From Soonwooa buanensis (lineage in GTDB: Bacteria > Bacteroidota > Bacteroidia > Flavobacteriales > Weeksellaceae), in the NCBI RefSeq assembly GCF_900167905.1, contig NZ_FUYZ01000006.1:124001-188000 (forward strand): a stretch of 64,000 bases of DNA, in the 5' to 3' direction. The translations under genes and the position numbers were made by a program. Shown here piece by piece: positions 34,237-45,184 of this stretch. Below the pieces are notes generated by a model. That model made no database searches, was not told where the DNA came from, and worked only from the letters and a program-made list of their open reading frames with translations. How positions within the stretch are numbered: the first letter of the stretch is position 1; every line of letters begins with the position of its first letter.

Positions 34237-34291
34237 AAATGTTTAACGCTTTTCAGAAATGCAAGCACTTGTGAGTCAGGATAAAAAATTG

Positions 34292-34300
34292 TATCTTTGC
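34292..34300 (+). promoter_or_regulatory. Predicted -7 box of rpoBC
   Basis: TATCTTTGC fits TAnnTTTGC and leaves a leader of more than 300 bases before rpoB. Confidence 0.65.
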
Positions 34301-34621
34301 ACCTCATTTTGGGCTTAATAATAAACTTTTTATAGGTAACAATACTTTAGAACCTCTTGTGTCTTCGGCTACAAGGGATTTTGTCGTTTATATAAGTTTT
34401 TATTTATTTCCCAAAAATTAATTAGAAAAGAATATTTTGCATTACGCTGTGAAAAGATATACCAGCGTTGCTTAGAATTAGAATCAAGAACTAAGATAAA
34501 GATTTAAAACCAATTCTGATAGCCCAAAAATCAAGTGTTTTTCTTCTTTTTCAAAATTCTGCTTCTGCTTCGATATTTTTGAGATAAACAAAATATTTTT
34601 TAACCTTTTTCTTGTAATTTT
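34301..34621 (+). promoter_or_regulatory. Long structured rpoB leader
   Basis: About 320 bases lie between the -7 box and the rpoB ATG, with no gene. A hairpin at 34354-34377 carries a C-TTCG-G tetraloop, the stable UUCG type. ATTTTGGGCT (34306-34315) can pair with AGCCCAAAAAT (34521-34531) over ten bases, and competes with a second partner, CCCAAAAAT, near 34411. The arrangement suggests alternative folds; regulation is inferred. Confidence 0.5.
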
Positions 34622-37600
34622 ATGAGTAAAACACAGGCAAATTCAAAAATCAAAGGGACTGAAAGAATCAACTTTTCTTCTGCGAAAGGTAAGATTGTAA
34701 CTCCTGACTTTTTGGATATCCAAATCCAGTCTTTCAAGGATTTTTTCCAGTTAGACACGCTTCCTGAACAACGTCTTAATGAAAGCCTTTATGGTACGTT
34801 CCAGGAGAATTTTCCAATTACAGATTCTAGAAACCAATTCGTTCTAGAATTCTTAGATTATCTAGTAGATTCGCCACGTTATTCTATCGACGAGTGTGTT
34901 GAGAGAGGTTTGACGTACAGCGTTCCGTTAAAAGCTAGATTGAAATTGTATTGTACAGATCCAGAACACGAGGACTTCCAAACGGTTGTTCAGGACGTTT
35001 ATTTAGGGCCAGTTCCTTACATGACGCCTTCAGGATCTTTCATCATCAACGGAGCTGAGCGTGTTATTGTAACACAGTTGCATAGATCTCCAGGTGTATT
35101 CTTCGGTCAAACTTACCACGCAAATGGTACGAAGTTGTATTATTCAAGAATTATCCCTTTCAAAGGATCTTGGATGGAATTTACAACCGATATCAACAGT
35201 GTAATGTATGCGTATATCGACCGTAAGAAAAAGTTACCTTTAACAACGCTTCTTAGAGCGATTGGTTATGAGTCTGATAAAGAGATTCTTCAGATTTTTG
35301 ACCTTGCAGAAGAGGTTAAAGTTAACAAAGCAAACCTTAAAAAAGTACAAGGTAGAACTTTGGCTGCGAGAGTATTGAACACTTGGTTCGAGGATTTCGT
35401 TGACGAAGATACAGGTGAGGTTGTTTCTATCGAAAGAAATGAAATTATCCTAGATCGTGAGACTGTTCTAGAAAAAGAACATCTTGATATTATTTTGGAA
35501 TCTGGGGTTAAGACAATCCTTATCCACAACGAAAATTCTAACGAATTCTCAATCATCCAAAATACATTACAAAAAGACCCAACTAACTCGGAGAAAGAAG
35601 CTGTAGAATATATCTACCGTCAGCTTCGTAACGCAGATGCACCAGATGAGGAAACAGCTAGAGGAATTATCGAAAAATTATTCTTCTCAGAGCAACGTTA
35701 CTCTTTAGGTGAAGTAGGTCGTTACAGATTGAACAAAAAATTAGGTCTTAACATCGCTGAAGATATTCAAGTTTTAACTAAAGAAGATATTATCTCTATC
35801 GTTAAGCACTTGATCGAGTTGGTAAACTCTAAAGCGGAAGTTGATGATATCGACCACTTATCTAACAGAAGAATTAAAACTGTTGGTGAGCAATTATCAG
35901 GACAATTTGGTGTTGGTCTTTCAAGAATCGCTCGTACGATTAAAGAAAGAATGAACGTTAGAGATAACGAAATCTTTACACCACTAGACCTTGTTAATGC
36001 TAAAACTTTAACATCAGTTATTAATTCATTCTTTGGTACCAACCAGCTATCTCAGTTCATGGACCAAACCAACCCACTTTCAGAAATCACGCACAAGCGT
36101 AGACTTTCTGCTCTAGGGCCTGGAGGTTTATCAAGAGAAAGAGCAGGTTTCGAGGTTCGTGACGTTCACCATACACACTATGGTCGTATCTGTCCAATCG
36201 AAACGCCGGAAGGACCAAACATTGGTTTGATCTCTTCATTAGGTATCTATGCAAAAATTAACCAATTAGGTTTCATCGAGACGCCTTATCGTCAAGTTGA
36301 AAACGGGAAAGTAGATTTGGACAGCGCTCCGATTTACCTTAACGCAGAAGACGAAGAAGATAAAGTAATCGCACAAGCGAACGTTGAGATGAAGGATAAC
36401 GGAGAAATCGCTACAGACCGTGTGATTGCACGTCTAGATGGTGACTATCCAGTTGTTGAGCCTCAGCAAGTTGACCTTATCGACGTTGCACCTAACCAGA
36501 TTTCTGGTATTTCGGCTTCATTGATTCCTTTCTTGGAGCATGATGATGCGAACCGTGCGTTGATGGGATCTAACATGATGCGTCAGGCTGTTCCTCTACT
36601 TAGACCACAAGCACCTATCGTTGGTACAGGTCTAGAAAAGCAAGTTGCTAGAGATTCTAGAATCTTAATCAATGCTGAAGGTACTGGTACTGTAGAATAT
36701 GTTGATGCTAACAAGATTACTATTAAATATGACAGAAGCGAAGATCAAGATCTAGTTTCTTTCGATACAGGTACTAAAACTTATAACTTAACTAAGTTTA
36801 GAAAAACCAACCAATCTACAACAATCACGTTGAAGCCAATCGTAAGAGTTGGTGACGTTGTTGAGAAGGGGCAAGTTCTTTGTGACGGTTACGCAACTGA
36901 AAACGGAGAATTAGCTTTGGGTAGAAACTTGGTAGTTGCCTTCATGCCTTGGAAAGGTTACAACTTTGAGGATGCTATCGTAATTAACGAGAAAGTAGTT
37001 CGTGAGGACTGGTTTACGTCAATTCACGTTGATGAGTATTCTCTAGAAGTTCGTGATACCAAATTAGGTATGGAAGAATTAACAGCAGATATCCCTAACG
37101 TTTCTGAAGAGGCTACTAAAGATCTTGACGAAAACGGTATGATCCGTATCGGTGCAGAAGTTAAGCCTGGTGATATTTTGATTGGTAAGATTACACCAAA
37201 AGGTGAGTCAGATCCAACACCAGAAGAAAAACTTCTTCGTGCAATCTTCGGTGATAAAGCTGGTGATGTTAAAGATGCTTCGTTGAAAGCCGACTCTTCA
37301 TTAAGAGGTGTTGTTATCAACAAGAAGTTATTCTCTAGAAACATCAAAGACAAAAAGAAAAGATCTGAAGAGAAAATCAAACTTGAAGAAATCGAAAATA
37401 CTTACAAAGCTAAATTCGATGATTTAAGAAATACGTTGATCGAAAAACTTAACATTTTAGTGTCAGGAAAAACATCACAAGGTGTTAAAAATGACTTGGA
37501 TGAAGAGGTAATCGGTAAAGGTGTTAAATTCACTCAAAAGTTATTGACAAGCGTTGAGGATTATGTTAACATTAGCGGTTCTGACTGGACAGTTGATGCG

Positions 37601-38449
37601 GACAAAAATGAATTAATCAAACAATTAATCCACAACTATAAGATTAAGTATAACGATATCCAAGGTGTGAAAAACAGAGAGAAATTCGCACTTTCTATTG
37701 GAGACGAACTTCCTGCAGGTATCATGAAGTTGGCTAAAGTCTATATCGCTAAAAAACGTAAACTAAACGTTGGTGATAAGATGGCAGGTCGTCACGGTAA
37801 CAAAGGTATCGTATCAAGAATCGTTCGTGAAGAGGATATGCCATTCTTAGAAGACGGAACACCAGTAGATATCGTATTGAATCCACTTGGGGTACCTTCT
37901 CGTATGAACATTGGTCAGATCTACGAAACCGTTCTTGGTTGGGCTGGTAAGAAGTTAGGATTGAAGTTCGCAACGCCAATCTTTGATGGTGCAGAGCTAG
38001 ATCAAATTACGGAATACACAGACAAAGCATCACTTCCTGCTTATGGTAACACTTATCTATTCGATGGTGGTACAGGTGAGAGATTTACACAACCTGCAAC
38101 AGTTGGGGTAATCTACATGCTTAAGTTAGGACACATGGTAGATGATAAGATGCACGCACGTTCTATCGGACCTTACTCATTAATTACGCAACAGCCATTA
38201 GGAGGTAAAGCGCAATTCGGTGGTCAGCGTTTCGGAGAGATGGAGGTTTGGGCATTAGAAGCATTCGGTGCATCTAATATCCTTAGAGAAATCTTGACTG
38301 TTAAGTCGGATGACGTGATTGGTAGAGCGAAAACGTATGAGGCGATCGCGAAAGGAGAAGCAATGCCAGAACCTGGTATTCCAGAATCTTTCAACGTATT
38401 ACTTCACGAGTTACAAGGTCTTGGACTTGACGTAAGACTAGAAGAGTAA
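34622..38449 (+). CDS. rpoB: RNA polymerase subunit beta
   Basis: A 1275-residue catalytic core subunit of RNA polymerase. Landmarks are the rifampicin-pocket region ([53 protein letters not shown] shown here in pieces), NIGLISSLG, the GRHGNKG loop and the C-terminal clamp segment [14 protein letters not shown]. The serine, histidine and arginine positions of the rifampicin pocket look wild type. The family insertion pattern is that of Bacteroidota. It is followed by rpoC after 87 bases filled with 7-base repeats. Confidence 0.98.
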   Translation: MSKTQANSKIKGTERINFSSAKGKIVTPDFLDIQIQSFKDFFQLDTLPEQRLNESLYGTFQENFPITDSRNQFVLEFLDYLVDSPRYSIDECVERGLTYSVPLKARLKLYCTDPEHEDFQTVVQDVYLGPVPYMTPSGSFIINGAERVIVTQLHRSPGVFFGQTYHANGTKLYYSRIIPFKGSWMEFTTDINSVMYAYIDRKKKLPLTTLLRAIGYESDKEILQIFDLAEEVKVNKANLKKVQGRTLAARVLNTWFEDFVDEDTGEVVSIERNEIILDRETVLEKEHLDIILESGVKTILIHNENSNEFSIIQNTLQKDPTNSEKEAVEYIYRQLRNADAPDEETARGIIEKLFFSEQRYSLGEVGRYRLNKKLGLNIAEDIQVLTKEDIISIVKHLIELVNSKAEVDDIDHLSNRRIKTVGEQLSGQFGVGLSRIARTIKERMNVRDNEIFTPLDLVNAKTLTSVINSFFGTNQLSQFMDQTNPLSEITHKRRLSALGPGGLSRERAGFEVRDVHHTHYGRICPIETPEGPNIGLISSLGIYAKINQLGFIETPYRQVENGKVDLDSAPIYLNAEDEEDKVIAQANVEMKDNGEIATDRVIARLDGDYPVVEPQQVDLIDVAPNQISGISASLIPFLEHDDANRALMGSNMMRQAVPLLRPQAPIVGTGLEKQVARDSRILINAEGTGTVEYVDANKITIKYDRSEDQDLVSFDTGTKTYNLTKFRKTNQSTTITLKPIVRVGDVVEKGQVLCDGYATENGELALGRNLVVAFMPWKGYNFEDAIVINEKVVREDWFTSIHVDEYSLEVRDTKLGMEELTADIPNVSEEATKDLDENGMIRIGAEVKPGDILIGKITPKGESDPTPEEKLLRAIFGDKAGDVKDASLKADSSLRGVVINKKLFSRNIKDKKKRSEEKIKLEEIENTYKAKFDDLRNTLIEKLNILVSGKTSQGVKNDLDEEVIGKGVKFTQKLLTSVEDYVNISGSDWTVDADKNELIKQLIHNYKIKYNDIQGVKNREKFALSIGDELPAGIMKLAKVYIAKKRKLNVGDKMAGRHGNKGIVSRIVREEDMPFLEDGTPVDIVLNPLGVPSRMNIGQIYETVLGWAGKKLGLKFATPIFDGAELDQITEYTDKASLPAYGNTYLFDGGTGERFTQPATVGVIYMLKLGHMVDDKMHARSIGPYSLITQQPLGGKAQFGGQRFGEMEVWALEAFGASNILREILTVKSDDVIGRAKTYEAIAKGEAMPEPGIPESFNVLLHELQGLGLDVRLEE

Positions 38450-38536
38450 TTTTAAATTTTGAATTATAAATTTTGAATTATAAAAATTCAGAGCAATTAA
38501 TCTAAAATCTAAAATCTAAAATCTAAAATCTAAACA
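38450..38536. repeat. Composite short-repeat leader of rpoC
   Basis: Two copies of a 14-base unit (ATTTTGAATTATAA) are followed after about 25 bases by five copies of ATCTAAA that end directly at the rpoC ATG. The 14-base unit is twice seven, and its GAATTATAA core matches the unit of the 15-copy array at 10945. Confidence 0.8.
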
Positions 38537-41500
38537 ATGTCAAATAAAAATAAATCAAGTAGATTTAGTAAAATCACTATCGGTTTAGCTTCACCAGAAT
38601 CTATTCTTCAAGAATCTAGAGGGGAAGTTCTAAAACCAGAAACAATTAACTATCGTACGCACAAGCCAGAAAGAGATGGTTTGTTCTGCGAAAAAATATT
38701 TGGTCCTGTAAAAGACTACGAATGTGCTTGTGGAAAATACAAACGTATCCGTTACAAGGGTATCGTATGTGACCGTTGTGGTGTAGAAGTTACAGAGAAA
38801 AAAGTAAGACGTGAAAGAATTGGTCACATCGGACTTGTTGTGCCAGTTGCACACATTTGGTATTTCCGTTCTTTACCTAACAAAATCGGTTACTTATTAG
38901 GTATTCCTTCTAAGAAGCTAGATATGATCATCTACTACGAAAGATATGTAGTGATCCAACAAGGTATTGCTAAAAAAGCAGACGGTTCAGATTTCGAGGA
39001 TAAAGAATTCCTTACAGAAGAAGAATATCTAGATGTTCTAGAAACGCTTCCAGTGGAGAATCAATATCTTGACGATTCTGATCCTAACAAATTCGTTGCT
39101 AAAATGGGTGCCGAAGCTGTTGAAGAATTGTTGAAGAGAATCGACCTAGACGCATTGTCATTCGATCTTCGTCACAAAGCTCACAACGAAGGTTCTAAGC
39201 AAAGAAGAACTGAAGCATTAAAAAGATTAAATGTTGTTGAAGCCCTTAGAGGTGCTAATACAAGAATGATCAACCGTCCAGAGTGGATGGTAATGCGTGT
39301 TCTTCCAGTTATACCACCAGAATTAAGACCATTAGTTCCGTTGGATGGTGGACGTTTTGCAACATCGGATCTTAACGACCTTTATAGAAGAGTTATCATC
39401 AGAAACAACCGTCTTAAGAGATTATTGGAGATCAAAGCGCCAGAAGTTATCTTAAGAAACGAAAAGCGTATGCTTCAAGAATCGGTTGATTCATTATTCG
39501 ATAACACAAGAAAGTCTTCTGCAGTTAAGTCGGAATCAAACAGACCATTGAAATCACTTTCAGATTCATTGAAAGGTAAGCAAGGTCGTTTCCGTCAAAA
39601 CTTATTAGGTAAGCGTGTTGACTACTCAGCTCGTTCGGTAATTGTTGTTGGGCCTAGCCTACAATTGCACGAGTGTGGTCTTCCAAAAGATATGGCAGCT
39701 GAACTTTACAAACCATTCATCATTAGAAAACTAATCGAGAGAGGAATTGTAAAAACAGTAAAATCTGCTAAACGTATCATCGATAGAAAAGAGCCTGTAG
39801 TTTATGATATCCTAGAAAACGTGATGAAAGGTCACCCAGTTCTTTTGAACAGAGCACCTACGCTTCACCGTTTGGGTATCCAAGCATTCCAGCCTAAGAT
39901 GATCGAAGGTAAAGCAATCCAACTTCACCCATTGGTAACAACGGCATTCAACGCCGATTTCGATGGTGACCAGATGGCGGTACACTTACCTTTAGGTCCA
40001 GAAGCAATTTTGGAAGCTCAGTTATTGATGTTAGGTTCTCAAAACATCCTAAACCCTGCGAACGGTTCTCCAATTACGGTACCTTCTCAGGACATGGTTT
40101 TGGGTCTATATTTCATGACAAAACAATTGGATTCTACAGAAACTATGAAAGTTAAAGGTGAAGGCCTTGCTTTCTATTCTCCAGAAGAAGTAGAAATTGC
40201 TTACGCTGAAGGACAAGTTTCTTTAAATGCAAAAGTAAGATGTCGTCTTCCAGTTAAAGAAAATGGCGAATTGGTAACTAAACTTATCCCAACAACTGTT
40301 GGTAGAATTTTGTTCAACCAAATCGTTCCTAAGCAAGTAGGTTATATCGATGAATTGTTGACTAAGAAATCTCTTAGAAACGTTATCGGTAGAATCCTTG
40401 CAGATACAGACTTCCCTACAACGGTTAAGTTCTTGGATGATATGAAAGACTTAGGTTATTCTAACGCATTCAAAGGAGGTCTTTCGTTCTCATTAGGTGA
40501 CATCGTAGTTCCTGCTGAGAAGAAAACAATGATTGCTACGGCTATCGAATCTGTCGACGAAATTAAGGCTAACTATAACATGGGTCTTATCACCGATACA
40601 GAACGTTATAACCAAGTTATTGACGTTTGGACTAATACCAATGCGTCTCTAACAGAAATGATCATGAGCAGAATGAAAACTGACCAAGGTGGTTTCAACT
40701 CTGTATATATGATGCTTGACTCTGGTGCGAGGGGTTCTAAGGAACAGATCCGTCAGTTATCAGGTATGAGAGGTTTGATGGCAAAACCGCAAAAAGCTGG
40801 TTCTGTTGGTGCTGAGATTATCGAAAACCCAATTATCGCGAACTTTAAAGAAGGTCTTTCGATTTTGGAGTACTTTATCTCTACCCACGGTGCTCGTAAA
40901 GGTCTTGCGGATACCGCTCTTAAAACTGCCGATGCTGGTTACTTAACACGTCGTTTGGTTGACGTTGCTCAGGATGTTATCATTACTGAAGAAGATTGTG
41001 GTACATTAAGAGGTACAGAAGTTACACCACTTAAGAAAAATGACGAAATCGTTGAGAAGATTTCTGAAAGAATCTTAGGTAGAGTATCACTTCACGATAT
41101 CTACGATCCAGAATCTGACGAGTTAATCGTAGAAGCAGGAGAATTGATTAATGAAGCATTAGCTAAAGCAATCGAAACTGCTGGTATCGAGTCTGTAGAA
41201 GTACGTTCTCCATTAACTTGTGAAGCTAAAAAAGGTATATGTTCTAAGTGTTATGGACGTAACCTAGCAACAGGTAAGATGATCCATATGGGTGAAGCAG
41301 TTGGTGTAATCGCTGCACAATCTATTGGTGAGCCTGGTACACAGTTAACATTGAGAACCTTCCACCAAGGGGGTACTGCAGGTAACATTTCAGAAAATCC
41401 TTCTATCGTTGCAAAACGTGATGGTATTGTTGAGATGGACGAAGTTAGAACTATTACTTCGGAAGACGAAGACGGAAATACAGCAGAAATCGTTGTATCT

Positions 41501-42802
41501 CGTTCAACAGAATTCCGTTTGGTGATGGATAACGAAGCACGTACACCTATCATGGTTGCTAACTTACCTTATGGTTCATCATTATTTGTAAAACCAGGTG
41601 AGAAAGTTTCTAAAGGAACGATGATCGCTAAATGGGATCCATATAACGCGGTAATTATTGCGGAAACTGCTGGTAAAGTAGAATACGAAGATATTATCCA
41701 AGGGGTTTCATTCGCTCTAGAAATTGACGAACAAACAGGATTCGAAGAGAAAGTTATCTCTGAATCTAGAAATAAGAAAGCTGTACCAACACTTAAAGTT
41801 GTAGACTCTAAAGGTGTTGAACAAAAAGCTTACAACCTTCCAGTTGGTGCCCACCTTATGGTTAACGACGGGGAAAAAATTAAGGCTGGTAAAGTCTTAG
41901 TTAAGATCCCAAGAAAATCTGCAAAAGCGGGGGATATCACCGGAGGTCTTCCAAGAGTTACCGAATTGTTCGAAGCTCGTAACCCATCTAACCCAGCGGT
42001 TGTTACAGAGATCGACGGTGTAGTATCTTACGGTAAGATCAAGAGAGGTAACCGCGAATTGGTTGTAGAAGCTAAAACTGGTGAAATCAAGAAATACCTA
42101 GTTAAACTTTCTAACCAAATCTTGGTACAAGAGAATGACTTCGTAACAGCTGGATCTCCATTATCAGACGGATCAGTTACGCCAGACGATATCCTACACA
42201 TCAAAGGTCCAACTGCGGTACAAGAATACTTAGTAAACGAGATCCAAGAGGTTTACCGTTTGCAAGGTGTAAAAATCGACGACAAACACTTCGAGATTAT
42301 CGTTCGTCAGATGATGACAAAAGTTTCGATTGTAGATGGAGGCGATACGCAGTTCCTAGAAGGTGCATTAGAGCATAAATATGATTTCTTAGAAGAAAAC
42401 AACAGAGTATTTGGACTTAAAGTAGTTGTTGACGCTGGAGATTCTAAAGACCTAAAACCAGGTCAGATGATCACAGCTAGAGAGCTACGTGACGAAAACT
42501 CGAAGTTGAAGCGTGAAGACCAAGCTTTAGTACAAGTACGCGAAGCACTTCCTGCAACAGCAACGCCAGTATTACAAGGTATTACAAGAGCAGCGTTACA
42601 GACTAAGTCATTCATGTCAGCAGCATCCTTCCAGGAAACAACCAAAGTACTTAACGAGGCAGCAGTGTCTGGTAAAGTAGATTACTTAGGAGGTCTTAAA
42701 GAAAACGTAATTGTAGGACACAGAATCCCTGCAGGTACAGGTCTTAAAGAATACCAAAACGTAATCGTTGGTTCTAAAAAAGAATTCGAAGACATCAACT
42801 AA
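38537..42802 (+). CDS. rpoC: RNA polymerase subunit beta'
   Basis: A 1421-residue catalytic subunit. It has the N-terminal zinc ribbon ([20 protein letters not shown]), the catalytic [12 protein letters not shown] (about residue 472) that holds the active-site magnesium, the bridge-helix and trigger-loop region, and the second zinc site ([20 protein letters not shown]). Length is normal for the phylum. The ATG at 38537 directly follows the ATCTAAA repeats, which keep the ribosome-binding region A-rich and unstructured. Confidence 0.98.
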   Translation: MSNKNKSSRFSKITIGLASPESILQESRGEVLKPETINYRTHKPERDGLFCEKIFGPVKDYECACGKYKRIRYKGIVCDRCGVEVTEKKVRRERIGHIGLVVPVAHIWYFRSLPNKIGYLLGIPSKKLDMIIYYERYVVIQQGIAKKADGSDFEDKEFLTEEEYLDVLETLPVENQYLDDSDPNKFVAKMGAEAVEELLKRIDLDALSFDLRHKAHNEGSKQRRTEALKRLNVVEALRGANTRMINRPEWMVMRVLPVIPPELRPLVPLDGGRFATSDLNDLYRRVIIRNNRLKRLLEIKAPEVILRNEKRMLQESVDSLFDNTRKSSAVKSESNRPLKSLSDSLKGKQGRFRQNLLGKRVDYSARSVIVVGPSLQLHECGLPKDMAAELYKPFIIRKLIERGIVKTVKSAKRIIDRKEPVVYDILENVMKGHPVLLNRAPTLHRLGIQAFQPKMIEGKAIQLHPLVTTAFNADFDGDQMAVHLPLGPEAILEAQLLMLGSQNILNPANGSPITVPSQDMVLGLYFMTKQLDSTETMKVKGEGLAFYSPEEVEIAYAEGQVSLNAKVRCRLPVKENGELVTKLIPTTVGRILFNQIVPKQVGYIDELLTKKSLRNVIGRILADTDFPTTVKFLDDMKDLGYSNAFKGGLSFSLGDIVVPAEKKTMIATAIESVDEIKANYNMGLITDTERYNQVIDVWTNTNASLTEMIMSRMKTDQGGFNSVYMMLDSGARGSKEQIRQLSGMRGLMAKPQKAGSVGAEIIENPIIANFKEGLSILEYFISTHGARKGLADTALKTADAGYLTRRLVDVAQDVIITEEDCGTLRGTEVTPLKKNDEIVEKISERILGRVSLHDIYDPESDELIVEAGELINEALAKAIETAGIESVEVRSPLTCEAKKGICSKCYGRNLATGKMIHMGEAVGVIAAQSIGEPGTQLTLRTFHQGGTAGNISENPSIVAKRDGIVEMDEVRTITSEDEDGNTAEIVVSRSTEFRLVMDNEARTPIMVANLPYGSSLFVKPGEKVSKGTMIAKWDPYNAVIIAETAGKVEYEDIIQGVSFALEIDEQTGFEEKVISESRNKKAVPTLKVVDSKGVEQKAYNLPVGAHLMVNDGEKIKAGKVLVKIPRKSAKAGDITGGLPRVTELFEARNPSNPAVVTEIDGVVSYGKIKRGNRELVVEAKTGEIKKYLVKLSNQILVQENDFVTAGSPLSDGSVTPDDILHIKGPTAVQEYLVNEIQEVYRLQGVKIDDKHFEIIVRQMMTKVSIVDGGDTQFLEGALEHKYDFLEENNRVFGLKVVVDAGDSKDLKPGQMITARELRDENSKLKREDQALVQVREALPATATPVLQGITRAALQTKSFMSAASFQETTKVLNEAAVSGKVDYLGGLKENVIVGHRIPAGTGLKEYQNVIVGSKKEFEDIN

Positions 42803-42905
42803 AATTTCAATTATAGATTACGAATTATAAATTTTAAATGATATATTCGTAGTCTATAATTTTAATCTAAAATTTAAAATCCAAAATCTAAAATTTTAAA
42901 ACAAA
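42803..42905. repeat. Degenerate composite short-repeat leader before the DUF3467 gene
   Basis: GAATTATAAATTTTAAATG-type sequence near 42822 is followed by a degenerate 7-base series (TCTAAAA, TTTAAAA, TCCAAAA, TCTAAAA) ending 12 bases before the ATG. The order of the two motif types is the same as upstream of rpoC. Confidence 0.65.
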
Positions 42906-43211
42906 ATGGACAACAATCAAAATCAAGATCCTAACAACATCAACATCCAACTTAACGAAATGGTAGCTGCTGGTGTATACTGTAACTTAGCATTAGTTAA
43001 CCACTCTCCATCAGAGTTCGTTATGGATTTCATCCAATTAATGCCAGGTGTACAACAAGCTAACGTAAGATCAAGAGTAATCTTGGCTCCACTTCACGCG
43101 AAGAGAGTATTAGCTGCGTTACAACAAAACATCGCTAACTACGAGCAACAATACGGAGAAATCAAAGAAGTTGAACCTTTCGTATTAGGAGGTAACAACG
43201 TACAAGCTTAA
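42906..43211 (+). CDS. DUF3467-family protein
   Basis: A 101-residue acidic cytoplasmic protein with an Asn/Gln-rich start (MDNNQNQDPNNINIQLNEMVAAGVYCNLALVNHS) and the conserved EFVMDFIQLMPGVQQANVRSRVILAPLHAKRVLAAL core of DUF3467. The function is unknown; the family commonly follows rpoC in Bacteroidota, suggesting a link to transcription. It ends the rpoBC transcript at a strong terminator. Confidence 0.92.
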   Translation: MDNNQNQDPNNINIQLNEMVAAGVYCNLALVNHSPSEFVMDFIQLMPGVQQANVRSRVILAPLHAKRVLAALQQNIANYEQQYGEIKEVEPFVLGGNNVQA

Positions 43212-43230
43212 GATTTTTCTTAACATATCA

Positions 43231-43267
43231 GAAGTCCCGATTCTACCAAGAGTCGGGACTTTTTTAT
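43231..43267 (+). terminator. Terminator after the DUF3467 gene
   Basis: An AAGTCCCGATTCT/AGAGTCGGGACTT stem with an ACCA-type loop and a T tract. Confidence 0.88.
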
Positions 43268-43270
43268 TTT

Positions 43271-43323
43271 GGGCGTGCCACATGACGGCTCGTTCGGACG
43301 CTCGCTGTTGCTAATGCTCCGCA
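43271..43323. repeat. GC-rich modular repeat, short copy B
   Basis: GGGCGTGCC followed by CTCGTTCGGACGCTCGCTGTTG is a GC-rich patch that shares its opening with copies A and C but lacks the variable-arm stem and the closing CTCACGCG. It is probably a remnant or a variant. It directly follows a terminator, as copy A does. Confidence 0.6.
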
Positions 43324-43418
43324 AATATTCGTAGATATATCATAATTAATTAAGCGAAGTTTAGCATGACTTTCTAACAATTGAAAAGGTGAAGTTGCTT
43401 TCGCAAACTTGGTTAAAA

Positions 43419-43453
43419 AAAAATTCCAAAGCCTTACGACTTTGGAATTTTAT
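43419..43453. terminator. Terminator at the 3' end of glyA
   Basis: An AAAATTCCAAA/TTTGGAATTTT stem around GCCTTACGAC; A residues on the left give a T tract for the minus-strand glyA transcript, and the right side is also T-rich. Confidence 0.8.
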
Positions 43454-43473
43454 TTATTTTAAAAACGAAAATT

Positions 43474-44745
43474 TTAGTAATTGAAAAGCGCTTTTCCTTC
43501 CATTAGTTGGTTAACTTTCGTTCTAACAGATGCTAAAACTTCTTCGTTTTTGATGTTATCAACCACTTCAGAAATTAGAGAAGCAATAGCTTCCATATCA
43601 TTTTCTTTAAGACCTCTTGTTGTAATTGCAGCTGTCCCTAATCTAATACCAGATGTTGTGAATGGTGACTTATCATCAAACGGAACCATATTCTTATTAC
43701 ATGTGATATCGGCTTTTACTAAAGCTTTTTCGGTTTCTTTACCGTTGACATTTTTGTTACGAAGATCCACCAACATCAGGTGATTATCAGTTCCGCCACT
43801 TACGATATCAAAACCATTTGCAATCATTGCTTTTGCTAAAGCTTGCGCATTGGCTTTCACTTGTTTTGCATAAACCTCAAATTGTGTATCAATCGCTTCT
43901 CCGAAAGCTACCGCCTTACCAGCAATAACATGCTCTAGCGGACCACCTTGGATACCTGGAAAAACGGCACCATCCAAAACTTGGCTCATCATTTTGATGT
44001 CACCTTTTGGTGTTTTGTGCCCGTAAGTGTTTTCAAAATCTTTACCCATCATAATCATACCACCACGAGGTCCACGAAGCGTTTTATGTGTTGTTGTCGT
44101 CACCACATGACAATGATCGAAAGGATTATTAAGAAGTCCTTTAGCAACGAGACCTGCTGGATGCGCAATATCAGCCCAAAGTGTAGCACCAATTTCGTCA
44201 GCCACTTCACGGAATTTAGCATAATCCAAATCTCTAGAATATGCAGAGAAACCAGCAATCATCATTTTTGGTCTTTCACGAAGCGCTACCTCACGCATTT
44301 GATCATAATCGATAAGTCCTGACTCACGATCTACGCCATAAGAAACAACATCATATTGTATCCCAGAAAAGTTAACCGCAGAACCGTGTGTTAGGTGACC
44401 TCCCATCGAAAGATCCATTCCCATAATTTTGTCGCCAGCTTTTAACACAGCTAAATAAATTGCAGCATTAGCCTGAGAACCGGAATGTGGCTGTACGTTA
44501 ACATAGTCTACACCGAAAAGTTGTTTTGCACGTTCGATCGCCAAAGTCTCAACCTCGTCTACCACTTCGCAACCACCATAATATCTTTTACCAGGATAAC
44601 CTTCTGCATACTTGTTAGTAAGCACACTTCCCATCGCTTTCATTACATTATCTGACACGAAGTTTTCTGATGCGATAAGCTCGATGCCATGTGTTTGTCT
44701 TTGTTTTTCTTTCTCGATAAGGTCGAAGATGATATCCTGATTCAT
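43474..44745 (-). CDS. glyA: Serine hydroxymethyltransferase
   Basis: A 423-residue PLP enzyme that interconverts serine and glycine and supplies one-carbon units as methylene-tetrahydrofolate. It has [19 protein letters not shown] at the start, [17 protein letters not shown], and the PLP lysine in [15 protein letters not shown] (about 227). Length is normal. The gene stands alone with an intergenic leader of unknown function and its own terminator. No glycine riboswitch was recognised upstream. Confidence 0.97.
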   Translation of the reverse strand: MNQDIIFDLIEKEKQRQTHGIELIASENFVSDNVMKAMGSVLTNKYAEGYPGKRYYGGCEVVDEVETLAIERAKQLFGVDYVNVQPHSGSQANAAIYLAVLKAGDKIMGMDLSMGGHLTHGSAVNFSGIQYDVVSYGVDRESGLIDYDQMREVALRERPKMMIAGFSAYSRDLDYAKFREVADEIGATLWADIAHPAGLVAKGLLNNPFDHCHVVTTTTHKTLRGPRGGMIMMGKDFENTYGHKTPKGDIKMMSQVLDGAVFPGIQGGPLEHVIAGKAVAFGEAIDTQFEVYAKQVKANAQALAKAMIANGFDIVSGGTDNHLMLVDLRNKNVNGKETEKALVKADITCNKNMVPFDDKSPFTTSGIRLGTAAITTRGLKENDMEAIASLISEVVDNIKNEEVLASVRTKVNQLMEGKALFNY

Positions 44746-45094
44746 TGTTTATTTGTTTTAAAATTTATCTTGTACGAATTTAAGCCAATTGCCACTGATA
44801 ACCAAATTATCTTAGTTTGAATTAAATTCAAGTATGTTAATTAATGCATGTCGAACTTTAGACCAGAATTCCGTAATTAGATGGTGATGCGATTTACTTT
44901 TAATAAAGCAATTTGCTTATTGTAGAGGTTTTATCAAAATGATGGTGGATGGCGATGGATCGATAAATTAGTTTAGGTTGGATCAGTTTAGAAAAAGATT
45001 GTTGATAAAATTAATGATAAACTTGTTTCTTTTCTAAAGCTAAGATAAGCTCAATTAGTTTGCATCCAGTCAATGATTTTTCTCCGAATTTTAC
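44746..45094. other. Intergenic region between glyA and the BspA-like gene, nothing recognised
   Basis: This divergent gap must contain the glyA promoter, but no minus-strand TAnnTTTG box was convincing. No open frame with codon bias, RNA family or repeat was found. Confidence 0.6.
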
Positions 45095-45102
45095 TACTTT
45101 TG
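45095..45102 (+). promoter_or_regulatory. Predicted -7 box of the BspA-like gene
   Basis: TACTTTTG fits the motif and would give a leader of about 75-80 bases. Confidence 0.45.
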
Positions 45103-45184
45103 ACGATTGCTTATAAATTTAGGTAGCTTTCCAAATTAAAGGATAAGGAAAACTATTTAATTTTTTAAACTAAAAAACACACTT

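Noticed and set aside
34430-34440. Second -7 box in the rpoB leader (AATATTTTGC)
   Set aside because: The TA lies one base too close to TTTGC, so it does not fit the motif.
44746-45184. Glycine riboswitch before glyA
   Set aside because: The conserved paired-aptamer core was not found on the minus strand.
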